A stretch of DNA of 30,000 nucleotides from Pigoraptor vietnamica (lineage: Eukaryota; Opisthokonta; Filasterea): NCBI GenBank assembly GCA_943704525.1, contig CALSCQ010001938.1, positions 1 to 30,000 on the forward strand, in the 5' to 3' direction. How positions within the stretch are numbered: the first letter of the stretch is position 1; each line of letters starts with the position of its first letter. The translations under genes and the position numbers were made by a program. Positions 1-9,800 of the stretch are shown piece by piece. The notes under the pieces were generated by a model, which saw only the letters and a list, made by a program, of their open reading frames with translations, was not told the origin of the DNA and did not search any database.

Positions 1-121
<121 letters not shown>

Positions 122-170
122 TACGTACATATCGAGACGAACGACGTGGAAGCGCATAAATGCCACTCAC

Positions 171-825
171 CAGCGCGACCTGCTGCGCCTGTTGGGTCGT
201 CAGGTCCCACAACTTCGCCGTCTTGTCGCATCCGCCAGAGAACACTTTCGTCCCATCCTACACGAGAAGAATAACACAGTCACGCAAAGTTCTACACGAC
301 GCGCATACGTGTGAGAAGCATTGCGAGCGCGCGTGCGTGCGTGAGTTGCGCTACAACACATTGCAACTGCCCCCCACCGAATGCCAGGCCACGCTGAGTA
401 CGGGTGCCTCGTGCGATGTGGCAGCCTTCGGTAGTGACTGACCATTGGGCTGAATGTCCCAGCACCGCACCTGCACATTGCGACAGAGTGACGAAAGACG
501 GTGAGTGAGTTGCCGTTCTCGACTCAATTCGATTCGAAGGATAAGCTCCAAAGTGTGTCAATTACAATGTACAACACGTGAGCTCTAGCTTGCAATCACA
601 CGCAAGCGCAAGCATCCTTACGCAAATCCGCACGCAATCTGCACGCAATCTGACGCATCCACAGCGACCCATTCCCACGCCCACACATGCCTGATTGTCC
701 CAAGAGGATGCCACAAGCAAGTTTGAGTTGGGGCTAAACTTCAGACACGAGATGCCGTCGCTGGCGCCGGGAGTGACCTCGACATCTCTGTTCTGCTGCT
801 GCTGTGCGAGTCCTTTCATGTTCAT
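171..825 (-). CDS. RAE1: RAE1/Gle2 mRNA export factor, WD40 protein (5' part)
   Basis: RAE1 is a seven-bladed WD40 protein of the nuclear pore that binds the Nup98 GLEBS motif and acts in mRNA export and spindle function. Three exons are visible: 691-825, 378-470 and 171-257 (all phase 0), giving 105 residues; the gene continues past the left edge through an intron holding the TG repeat. Blade motifs include [31 protein letters not shown] and [13 protein letters not shown], which follow the animal RAE1 order closely (human has VRCWEVQDSGQ and TASCDKTAKMWDL). I chose the Met at 825 because the next residues lead straight into the family's RDVEVT-like start; an upstream in-frame Met at 1020 would add 65 residues unlike RAE1. 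The first intron (471-690) appears to use a GC donor. The N-terminus is short compared with vertebrates. Confidence 0.93.
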
Positions 826-1337
826 CTTTGCAACGCACGCGCCGTCCGCGAGTGCGATGCCCCCAACAACGGCGTCTAAAAGCTCGCGTTGACCATGCAA
901 AGCAGGCGACACGAAGTGCGATGTCAGGGAACTATAGAGCACGCCCTCCTGAAAGCCACTCGCACTCTGCGGCAGAAGCACCAGTGGAAGAACCGAATTG
1001 AATGATGCGTTCGCACACACACACGCCGAATCGGCGCGCGGTTTTCAGGTGAGCAAACTTTAACACGTGCGAGAATGCGGAAGAGGCGCTGATTGGTCGA
1101 TTATTCAGCCAATCGGAAAGCAATGCGAAATCTCGCAAACAATTTGAAATGCGACTTTGCTGCCGCAAAACGAATTTTGGTGACTCGGGATTGCTACAAC
1201 ACGCGCTCTTCGCCCGTCCCATATTACCTCATCGTCTTTCGTCTCCGGGTCGTCGCCTATGTAGCTGAGAGGGCTGTGAATACGGGCCTTTGCGTCCGCA
1301 GGCGTCTTTACTCTGCGTAGAACAGGGTGGAAGAAAG
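826..1337. promoter_or_regulatory. Bidirectional promoter region RAE1/FBF1 with paired CCAAT boxes
   Basis: This 512-base gap separates the start codons of the divergent RAE1 and FBF1 genes. It holds two CCAAT boxes in opposite orientation about 12 bases apart: ATTGG at 1092-1096 and CCAAT at 1109-1113, so each gene sees one in the forward sense. NF-Y sites in divergent promoters are well known; function here is inferred. No TATA box was seen, and I found no convincing X-box for the ciliary gene. Confidence 0.5.
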
Positions 1338-4300
1338 ATGCCCAACTCGCTCGACAACGATTTGCTAGATCTCCTCGGAGACGACGATGGCCCTTCGACG
1401 AAGAAGAAGGCGCCCGCGTCCACAACGGCCCACAAGCCGCCCATGCCGAAGCTGGAGCGTACTGGCTCCGAGATGAACTTCTTTCCGTCATCAAAGCCCG
1501 CCGCACGCAAGGTGAGTGCACTTGCACACACGTGTCTCCCCCTATTGCTAATAGCACTCTGGGTAAGCGCGTCGTCTCACTCGCATTGTGTGTCTCTCAG
1601 CCGGCGGGTCGCCAAGCGCGCTTTGCGGACGATGAGAATCTCTATGCCAATCTCGCGGCGGCAGCTGGCGGCGGCGGCGGCGGCGGCGACGAGGACATAG
1701 TGCCGGACGAAGATGCTACAGGGAAGGTGACCAGCAGCCTCAGCGGCATCGACGACATGGACGCCGATCTGTTCTCATTCCGCGGCGGCAAGCAGCGCAG
1801 GGGAAGGAAGGGCTCCGGAGACGCTGGGAATGTCGCCACCCCGCCAATGACGCCCGACAAGCCGCCCACCGCGGGTTCGGTGGCGTCGTCTTCTGGCGGC
1901 GCATCGGCCATTGCCGAAGTGGCACGTTCGAGCATGCGCACTGCATCGCCTGCGCCTCCTGCATCGCCCGGACTCCAACGGCAGCGATCGATCTTGGGTT
2001 CGCCAACGGTGCGTTTTGCGGACGACCTCGAGGACGCCCCGCCGAAATCCGCCGGCAGCTCTTCTGGGCTTGACAGGCACGATGACCACGGTCTTGGTGG
2101 CAGTGGAGGGGCCACTGCCGCCGCTGCGTCGAGTGGCGGCGGTTACACGGCGTCGTTCGGAGCGTCAGGGCGCACGCGCGGGTCTTCGCAGAATCTGTTT
2201 GATGACACGCCGTCGGGGCGGCCGTCCAGCAGCGGCAGTGGCACGGGGGGTGCGGGTGCTGGCGCAGACGATTCGCACGGGAGCGGCGGCTTTGGGGGGT
2301 TCGGTGGTGGCGGCGGTGGAGGACGGAGGGGCCTCTCGCACGCGACGTCGGAAGACTCCCCCTCTCGACCGACGAGCAGTGGGGGTGGTGACGACAATCT
2401 CGCGTCATCCGGCGGTTTCGTGCCCTCGACAGGGCTCGGGCGGTCACGTGGCAACCTCAGCGCGTCGATCACTTCGCTCGATGACATTGGGACGGAGAAG
2501 CCGCGAACCATCGGCCGCTTGGGACGGCGCGCGACAACCGACAGCCTCGACCTCGGCGACGTTCTCGGCGGTCCCGCGACGTCAGGGCTGGCGTCAACAG
2601 CGACTGCAGCGGCCACCAGCGCGCCCGTCCCCGCGTCGCCGGCCAGCGTGCGTGCGCCATCGCCCATCGGCCCCTCCTCGCCAATGGGGCAGCCGGCTCC
2701 GGCAGCGGCTCCCGCGCAGGATGCGGGGAGCAAGCCGCTCTTTCCGTGGGAGTCTCGCAAGCCCGGTGACCCAACGCCGCAGTCGTCGGCGGCGCCGTCC
2801 GCAGCACCCTCTGCAGCACCGTCTGCCGCACCTTCAGCGGCCCCTTCGCGTCCGACGACCGGGGACGTGCCGACGCCGCGCGGGAGCTTGCAGTCGTCGG
2901 CTGAGTTGGAGGAGTTGCAGCGCCGCATACGCGACCTGGAATCGGAGAAGTCGCAGTTGGCGCAGCAGCACCAAGCGGCCGCCGAATCGGTGGCGGCGGG
3001 CGGGCGCTCGACGGCCATCCTTAACATGACGATCACGCAGCTCGAAATGAAGGTCGCCCAACTCACTTCGGAGAAGGAGGCCGAGGCACGTGACAAGCAG
3101 GCGCTCGCGACGAAGGTGGACGAGCTGAACAGGAAGCTGTCGCTGCAGGCCGGCTCGCTCGATCCTGCGCAGGCGGAGGAATTGCGGGAGACGCTCCGCC
3201 GTGTGGAGGCCGAACGCGACCGCTTGCGGGGCGCGAATGAGGACCTGCGGCGCCTGAGGGATGAGGAGGCAACTCGCGCAGACGGGCTGCAGCGCGAAGT
3301 GGCTCGCGCGCAGGCGACGATGGACGCGGAGCGCACCAAGAGGGAGGCCGTCGAAGCCGCTATGGACACGGCCCTCAAGGCGGCACGTGACGACCTCGAC
3401 ATGCTTCGGCAGCGCCACCGGGAGGCGCTGGACCAGCAGCGTAACGACCACGAGCGAGAGCTGGAGATGCAGCGACAACAACACCGGCACGAGCTACAGT
3501 CGGCGGCGGAGGCATACGCACACGGGAAGAAGCTGAACGACCTCATCCAACAGGTGCAAAACTCGACGCGCCAGGTCGACGTGCTCCAACGGCAGATCGA
3601 TTCGCAGCGGAACACGACTCTCGAGGAGAGGGAGAACGCCGCGCGGGAGAGGGAGGCGCACGCGAGAGAGGTCGCGGAGCGCGTGGCGCGGCAGCAGGCG
3701 GACCTTGACAAGGAACGGATGAACCTGCAGGCGCTCGTGGCCAAAATGGAAGTGTCGATGCGCGAGAGAGAGCAGGGGCTGGAAAAGGAGCGGTGGGCGC
3801 TCACGCAGGAGCAGTCGCGTCTCGAGGCGCGGATGGCCGCGTTTGACGGAGAGAGGCAAGCGCTGCTGTCGCGCGTGCAGGCTGAGCAAACGGAGGTCGA
3901 CCGAATGAAGGCGGGGCTCCTGGACGAGCGCAGGGCGGTCGCTGCCGAGTGCGCGGAGGAGCGCCGCTCGCTGGCCGCGGAGCGTGCCGAGCTCGCCGCG
4001 CGCGAGCGTGCCTTGGCCGATGCGGAACGCAAGCTGTCGCACAAGACTGCGCAGCTCGACGCCGACCGCGACGCGGGTTTGGAGGCCGTGAAACGCGAGA
4101 AGAGAGAGGTGGAGGAGCGCCTTGCGGCCATCCGCGCCGAGCGCGAGCGACTGCAGCAGGACCAACGCGCGTGCCAGATGGAGCGCGAATCGATGGAGCT
4201 CGAGAAGGAGCGCATCACGGTGCTTGGCCTCGAGGTCCAACGGCGCGCCCGCGACATTGAGCGCATGCTGGATGCCGCACGTGCGGAGCGGGTGGAGGCA

Positions 4301-5096
4301 GAGCAGGCGAGGGCCAACGCAGAGTCTGTTTCCCTGTCGATTGCGGCCGACCGCGCGCGCGCTGCGGAGGCGTCGCGGGTACTGAGGGAAAAGGAGCGCG
4401 CGATTGCCGAGGAGCGCCTTGCACTCGTGAAGGAGCGCCGCGATCGGAGCCGTGCGACTGGCACTGACGACGCCGTGGACGCGGACCCTCGCCTAGCGCG
4501 CATGGAAGCACTCCGCGCCAAACTCGGAGTGGGGCAGCAGCGCATGGCGGACGCTGGGCCTCCTGCGCCTGTGGGGACGGGGGACGGGCCTGGTACGTCA
4601 CGTCAAACTGCGGCGACGGCGCCCGTTGTCACACCACGGCCATCGATGGGACCGAAGGAGGCGATGGCGTATGTGGGCGCGACGCCGTCCAGCAAGGTGT
4701 TCACGTCGCGACCGGCGCTGCGACAAGCCAACAGCACGCTGGCGAAATGGACGAATGAGCTTGTCTCGGTGTGTGCAATGAGAGAGACTTTTCGGCAGTA
4801 TCGGGTATGCTGTCGTGCGTCTGTGCTCATGGTGTGTGTATGTTGCAGGATCGCGCTGAGCTGGACGAGCAGAGCCGCTTTCTCGCGGGAATTCACTCGA
4901 CCGGCACCCGCCCCAAGCACTACCCGGTCGACACAAACGACCAGCCGAGGGCGGCGGGGTGAGTGAAACGAAAGGGGCCATGAGAACGATGCGTGTTGTG
5001 TGTGTGTCAGTGCTATTGGGGGTTATGGGGAGGGTGCATGTGCAGTGTGCTCACTCTGTGTCCTCCCGCAGGACTGGCAATGTCGTCCTTCTCTGA
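1338..5096 (+). CDS. FBF1: FBF1-like centriole distal appendage protein
   Basis: FBF1 (Albatross) sits on the distal appendages/transition fibres that dock the basal body and gate the cilium. Exons are 1338-1511, 1601-4768, 4849-4958 and 5072-5096, giving 1,158 residues, close to the human length of about 1,130. The N-terminus carries a short acidic start (LDNDLLDLLGDDDG) and a GIDDMDADLFSF motif like human FBF1's LDGMDADILGL. A low-complexity Ser/Gly/Ala region follows, with two FADD motifs and an AAPS repeat. From about 2900 onward there is one long coiled coil whose phrases match the family: LEKERWALTQEQSRLEARMA, AECAEERRSLAAERAEL, LEKERITVLGLEV. The C-terminus has DRAELDEQSRFLAGI, the counterpart of human DRDFLENEQFFLETL. 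If the last intron is kept, a TGA inside its donor (4960-4962) ends the protein at 1,151 residues. Confidence 0.88.
2789..2848 (+). repeat. Coding 12-base minisatellite, five Ala-Ala-Pro-Ser units
   Basis: Five head-to-tail 12-base units encode AAPS x5 within the disordered N-terminal half of the FBF1 homologue. The units differ at third codon positions, so the array has drifted at silent sites while the peptide stayed the same. Confidence 0.9.
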
Positions 5097-5111
5097 TGCA
5101 TCATCGCTGCA

Positions 5112-5142
<31 letters not shown>

Positions 5143-5385
5143 CTCAGTCGTTGCGTTTGTCCTATTATGCGCGTGTCTGTCTCTGCGATTGCGTGCCGTT
5201 TGTGTCGATTTTGCGCTCTTGGCAACACAAAAAACTCACACGTATAACATATCTGCAAGCGTGCATGCGGTAGAAGTATGATACTTCAATGCACACTCGC
5301 ACGCGCACGCACACGCACACGCGCACGCATCGGAATCGCTCCAAACACACGGGGGAAAGCTCGCGACAGCGCGGGGGACCTGCCC
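5097..5385. other. Convergent FBF1/COX11 intergenic region with GCGT repeats
   Basis: This stretch lies between two gene 3' ends. It contains a (GCGT)7 run at 5115-5142 and a related CACG/CGCA-rich run at about 5297-5327. No AATAAA signal is obvious for either gene, and no further gene is visible. Confidence 0.6.
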
Positions 5386-6171
5386 TCACGCGACTGCCGG
5401 CTGCGGAGACGGTTTGATCGCCGGCGATGGCGGCTGAGGGGGAGCAGCCGGCGCGCTCTTTGCTGCCGGCTGCAGTTCGTGTGCACGCGACTCGAAGAAG
5501 GTGTACGACAGCGTGATGGTGTCGACGCCGAACAGCTGCGGGTCCTCGGCAAACTCGGGGTCGATGAAGAAGAACACGGGCATGTCGACCTCCTCGTGCG
5601 GATTGAGCCGCTGCTCCTCGAAACAAAAGCACTGGATCTTGTTAAAGTACTGGCCGGCCTCGAAGGGGATCACATTGTACGTCGACACGCCCACGACGGG
5701 CTTGTCCGTGGGGTTCGTCGCCGTGTAAAACGCAAGCGCCGTCTCGCCAGGTGCAACGACGACCTCGCGCTGCTGCGGCCTGAACCGCCACTGCATCGAG
5801 CGACTCACGTCGGCATTGAAGCGCACGGTCACGCGGCGGTCCTTGACGGGCCGCAGTTTCTCGAGGGCAGTGCGCTGCACGTGCTTCGTTGTGCCGCCGT
5901 AGCCGGTGGCCTGGCAGAATATTTTGTACAAAGGCGCCGCGGCGTAACTGGCCGTAACGGTCGCAACGACGATTGCCGTCAGGTAAAGGAGTGTCGTCGT
6001 GTTGCGCTTGTCATTCGACGGCCTCGGGGGCGTTGCGTACGGCCGCGCGAACGCACGCGGGAGCAGTGGAGGGACGGCTACGCCTACTGGGCGAGGTGCG
6101 AGCGACCCCGCCGGCAGTGTGCGGCACCAAGGCGCCAGGCGAAGTGTCCGCAGCCGCGCGAACAGGACCAT
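5386..6171 (-). CDS. COX11: COX11, mitochondrial copper chaperone for cytochrome c oxidase
   Basis: COX11 delivers copper to the CuB site of COX1 from the intermembrane-space face of the inner mitochondrial membrane. The 261-residue coding region has no intron. I start at the Met at 6171 because it opens a basic, acid-free presequence (VLFARLRTLRLAPW...) typical of mitochondrial import; a Met 40 residues upstream starts a non-conserved stretch. One membrane span lies near residues 59-80 and runs into the family motif APLYKIFCQATGYGGT (Cys86). The copper-binding CFCFEEQ motif is at 181-187, followed by the family's MPVFFFIDPEF segment. The last 25 residues are a Pro/Ala-rich tail not typical of the family. 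All key cysteines are present. It is head-to-head with RPTOR. Confidence 0.97.
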   Translation of the reverse strand: MVLFARLRTLRLAPWCRTLPAGSLAPRPVGVAVPPLLPRAFARPYATPPRPSNDKRNTTTLLYLTAIVVATVTASYAAAPLYKIFCQATGYGGTTKHVQRTALEKLRPVKDRRVTVRFNADVSRSMQWRFRPQQREVVVAPGETALAFYTATNPTDKPVVGVSTYNVIPFEAGQYFNKIQCFCFEEQRLNPHEEVDMPVFFFIDPEFAEDPQLFGVDTITLSYTFFESRAHELQPAAKSAPAAPPQPPSPAIKPSPQPAVA

Positions 6172-6816
6172 GGCGCTGCGAGCTGCGTGCAGCAGGGGGA
6201 TCGCGCGTGCAAGAGCGTGTGTGTGTGTGCGCGCGCGTTGGATTCGATTCGATTTGTCCTTGCCCAACTCGCAGTCGTTTGGTGTGAGCACTTTTTTCCG
6301 ATTTCACCGGTCATTGTTTTACGAATCGTAATAACGTATTAATTTGACGTTGTCCCAAAAAAGCCATAAAAACGACCGAATGTCAAATTAATTTTGGAGT
6401 AACAAATTATCACATGGGTAAAAAAAAAATACTCGGCACAACAGTCGCAACATACATACAGACGCACACACAAATCGATGCGCACCTTGCGACACTCACG
6501 CGTACGACCGCGCAACCGCCAACACACACACGCACAAAGGCCCCTCTTTGCTGGTGTCTATAGTGCGAGAGCCGTCTCTCGTTTGCTCGTGATTGCGTTC
6601 ACAGCGTCCGCTGAACAGTCGGCTATTGCGACAACACGACGTCACACACGATGTGACGGCGCGACGCAGCAGCCGTTTCGTTGCAGGCGTTCACAGAGGT
6701 GCTTGGGCACCGGCTGTGCGCTACAGAGGCACATAGGGCTCTGACTGTCGAGCCCTCGCACAATCGCGTGCGGATTATTCGGGCGCAGTTATCGGCGCGG
6801 AGGCCTTGCGTGAGAA
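6172..6816. promoter_or_regulatory. COX11/RPTOR divergent intergenic region with AT-rich island
   Basis: This 645-base gap between divergent start codons should hold both promoters. Its middle (about 6335-6432) is strikingly AT-rich against the GC-rich surroundings and ends in a run of nine or more A. Within it is a 14-base inverted repeat (see separate entry). No open frame of protein-like character was seen. Confidence 0.5.
6338..6392. repeat. 14-base inverted repeat in AT-rich intergenic island
   Basis: The left arm ATTAATTTGACGTT (6338-6351) and the right arm AATGTCAAATTAAT (6379-6392) are reverse complements at 13 of 14 positions, with a 27-base spacer. The arms could bind a dimeric factor or form a weak hairpin; they could also be the worn ends of a very small element. 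No coding capacity lies between them. Confidence 0.75.
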
Positions 6817-9800
6817 ATGGACGAGCCTGAAGAGGCGCAGGTCCTCGAGGACGACCCCTACCAGCAGCAGGATGGCGCCGCGGGCGGCGACCTCGGATCG
6901 AGCGGGGCGGGCTTGGCGGGTGGGGCGTCCGGCGGAACGGAATTTGGGACGCCGACGGGCACGGGTTTTCCGAAGCGTGTGAGCTACACAACGCTCAAGC
7001 CGCGACGACAGGGCACGCACGTGGGGGATGCGGCGCTCAGTGCGAGTGGTGCGGGTCCGCTTGTGCGCACGAGCGTGCGCGCAGATGGACAAGGCAGTGG
7101 GATCGCGTACGACGACGAGAACATTGACTTTTGGGACGAGATGATGCGACCGATGTACTTTGCGGAGGACCGGCACAAGGCAAACGCGCGTCCGGAGGCC
7201 TCGGTCGACCTGCTCGTGCAAAAGTGGCGCATGAAGGAGAGGGTATGTTGTGGTACTTTGGGGCATCCGTGTGGCGCTTTTGGGCATCTGCATGATGCTC
7301 CATGCGGGTGTTTGTGGGTGTTCCTGGGCTTAATGGAGTGAACTTCTCTTCGCAGATGAAGACGGTGAGCGTTGCGCTCATTCTCTGCCTCCGAATCGGC
7401 GTCGACCCTCCGGACGTCGTGAAGACGTCGCCGTGCGCGCGAATGGAGTGCTGGATCGGTGCGTGCGCATTACTTCTGGCTGTGTCTGCCTGTTATCTGG
7501 TCTCCTATGCGGTTGTTGTCAAGTATTGCTGGCCGCGCTTGCTCACCGTGCCGTGTTCTGCGTGCGCCAGACCCCTTCAAATTGCCGCCGGAGAAGGCGC
7601 TGGAGACCATCGGCGACACTCTGCAGAAGCAGTACGAGCGCTGGCAGCCGCGGGTGCGTCCGTGCGTGCGTGGTGGTGGCGCGACTAGGGAGATACAGCA
7701 GTAGTGGCAAGAGACAGGGACTTGCGCGTTCTATGTAATCTGGTGTTGGCCGCGGAGGGTCGCCTGTCTCATGCGATGCTTGGTCTGTCGCAGGCGCGCT
7801 ACAAGCTGTCGCTGGACCCGACGGTCGACGAGGTGAAGAAGCTGTGCTCTTCGCTGCGCCGCAACGCAAAGGACGAGCGCGTGCTACTCCACTACAACGG
7901 CCACGGCGTGCCCAAGCCGACCGTCAACGGCGAAGTCTGGGTCTTCAACAAGGTGTGTGGCAACGAGAGAAAGAGAGACGAAAGAGGGGGACCGTATGAA
8001 GACAGTCGTTGTTTTTTTTTTTTTTTGCGTTTTGGTGTTGCAGGTTGCACAGCAGTGCGTGTTTCCGTTGATGCTCACTCACGCAATCGCCCTCTCGTGC
8101 GCTCTGCAGAACTACACGCAGTACATTCCCCTCTCGATTTACGATCTCCAGACTTGGATGGGGAGCCCGTCGATCTTCGTGTGGGACTGCTCGGGCGCAG
8201 GTGCGTACGCGAAACCGTACTACCTCTTTATCTCGCAGAACGGCGGGAAGAGTGGAGGGCGGGTGTGTCGTGCGTCTGTGCCTGTTTGTGTGTTTGTGTG
8301 TGTGTTTCTCTGTGTATTGGCCTGTGCGCCGAACGCACGTGACCTGACGCGTTTGTCGGCCGCAGGGATGATTGTGGAGACTTTCGGCCAGTTTGCGTCG
8401 CAGAGGGACTCGGACTACAAGGTACGCCTTCGTGACGTCATCGACCGTTGGCGATCCCTAAGCCCATCCTAGCGCGTGTGATTGTGTGCATCTCACGTGC
8501 GTGTGGCTGTGCATTTTTTTTATTCTTGCTGACGTGCGGCGATCGCAGCGCTTCCTCGCTTCGAACCCCGGCCAGGCGCCCCCGCCCATGCTGCTGCCCC
8601 CAAAGGACTGCATACAGCTGGCCGCATGCGGGCCCACCGAGACGCTCCCGATGAATCCGGACCTTCCGGCGGACGTTTTCACCGCGTGCCTCACGACGCC
8701 CATCCCCATCGCCCTCAAGTGGTACGTTCACGCTGCGTAATGGGCCGGCATGTGTTTGTTTGTTGTATTGAACTCGCTTGGCCGCATTGTTTGTCTTGTT
8801 CCGCTGCTCAATGGTCCCCCTTGTGTAGGTTCTGCAACCAGCGTGCGGGGCGCCTTGTACCCGGTGTTACGCCCGACATGATCGATAACATCCCCGGGCG
8901 GCTGACGGACCGCCGCACGCCCCTCGGCGAACTCAACTGGATATTCACCGCCATCACAGACACGATTGCGTGGAACGTGCTCCCGCGCGGTGAGGGTCCC
9001 TCCCTCTCGTTCCTCGTCCCCGCCGCTATACGCCCTTTCTGACGCGCACACATGCTCCGTTGCCTTGCATTCTTAAACGAACCAATCCTTGCTTCTCCCC
9101 CCTCTCATTCTCCCGCTTTTGCTCCACACGCTCTGCAGAGCTCTTCCAGCTGCTCTTTCGCCAGGACCTCCTCGTCGCGAGCCTCTTCCGCAACTTCCTA
9201 CTTGCTGAGCGCATCATGCGATCCGTCAACTGCACGCCCATCTCAAGCCCAAAGCTGCCGCCGACGTACCAACACCCCATGTGGTCCGTGCCGCTGTGCA
9301 GAGGCGTTGTCATTCTCGTGTGTTCTTGTTGCTCACATAACCCCCCCCCCCCCCCTCTTTTCCCCCTTCTCTCTCTCTCTCTTTCGCGCAGGCAAGCGTG
9401 GGACCTTGCGGTGGACGTGTGCCTTGCGCAGCTTCCCGACCTCATCAACAACAAGGCGGAGTTCAAGGTGCGCTTTCTCTCGCACGCACCTCCCGTTATC
9501 CCCTTCTGTACCAGTGTTGGCGACAAGGCCACAGAAAAATTCCCCCGTCGCCAGTTGTCGTGACACTGTTTAGGCTGAATGGGAATCCTGATGCTGTTAC
9601 TCCCTGCCGAGAGCAGCACAGCGCGTTCTTCTCCGAACAGCTCACCGCCTTTGAGGTGTGGCTCGAAATGGGATCCGAGTCGCGCAAGCCCCCGGAGCAG
9701 CTGCCGATTGTGCTGCAGGTGTGTGCTGCGCCTGTTTTGTGTTCGTGCGTTATGGCGCACGGACCTATTTCATTTGTGCACAGTATGATGAATGCGGACT

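Noticed and set aside
826-1020. An N-terminal extension of RAE1 by 65 residues to an upstream Met
   Set aside because: The extra residues resemble no RAE1 N-terminus, and the Met at 825 sits at the usual distance from the first blade.
2143-4545. An 800-codon open frame on the minus strand opposite FBF1
   Set aside because: It is Ser/Arg/Ala-rich with no recognisable domain and mirrors the codon bias of the FBF1 coiled coil; the plus strand has clear homology and splice sites.
5115-5327. GCGT/CGCA repeats as a CRISPR-like or telomere-like array
   Set aside because: They are simple short tandem repeats without spacers and too short and irregular for either.
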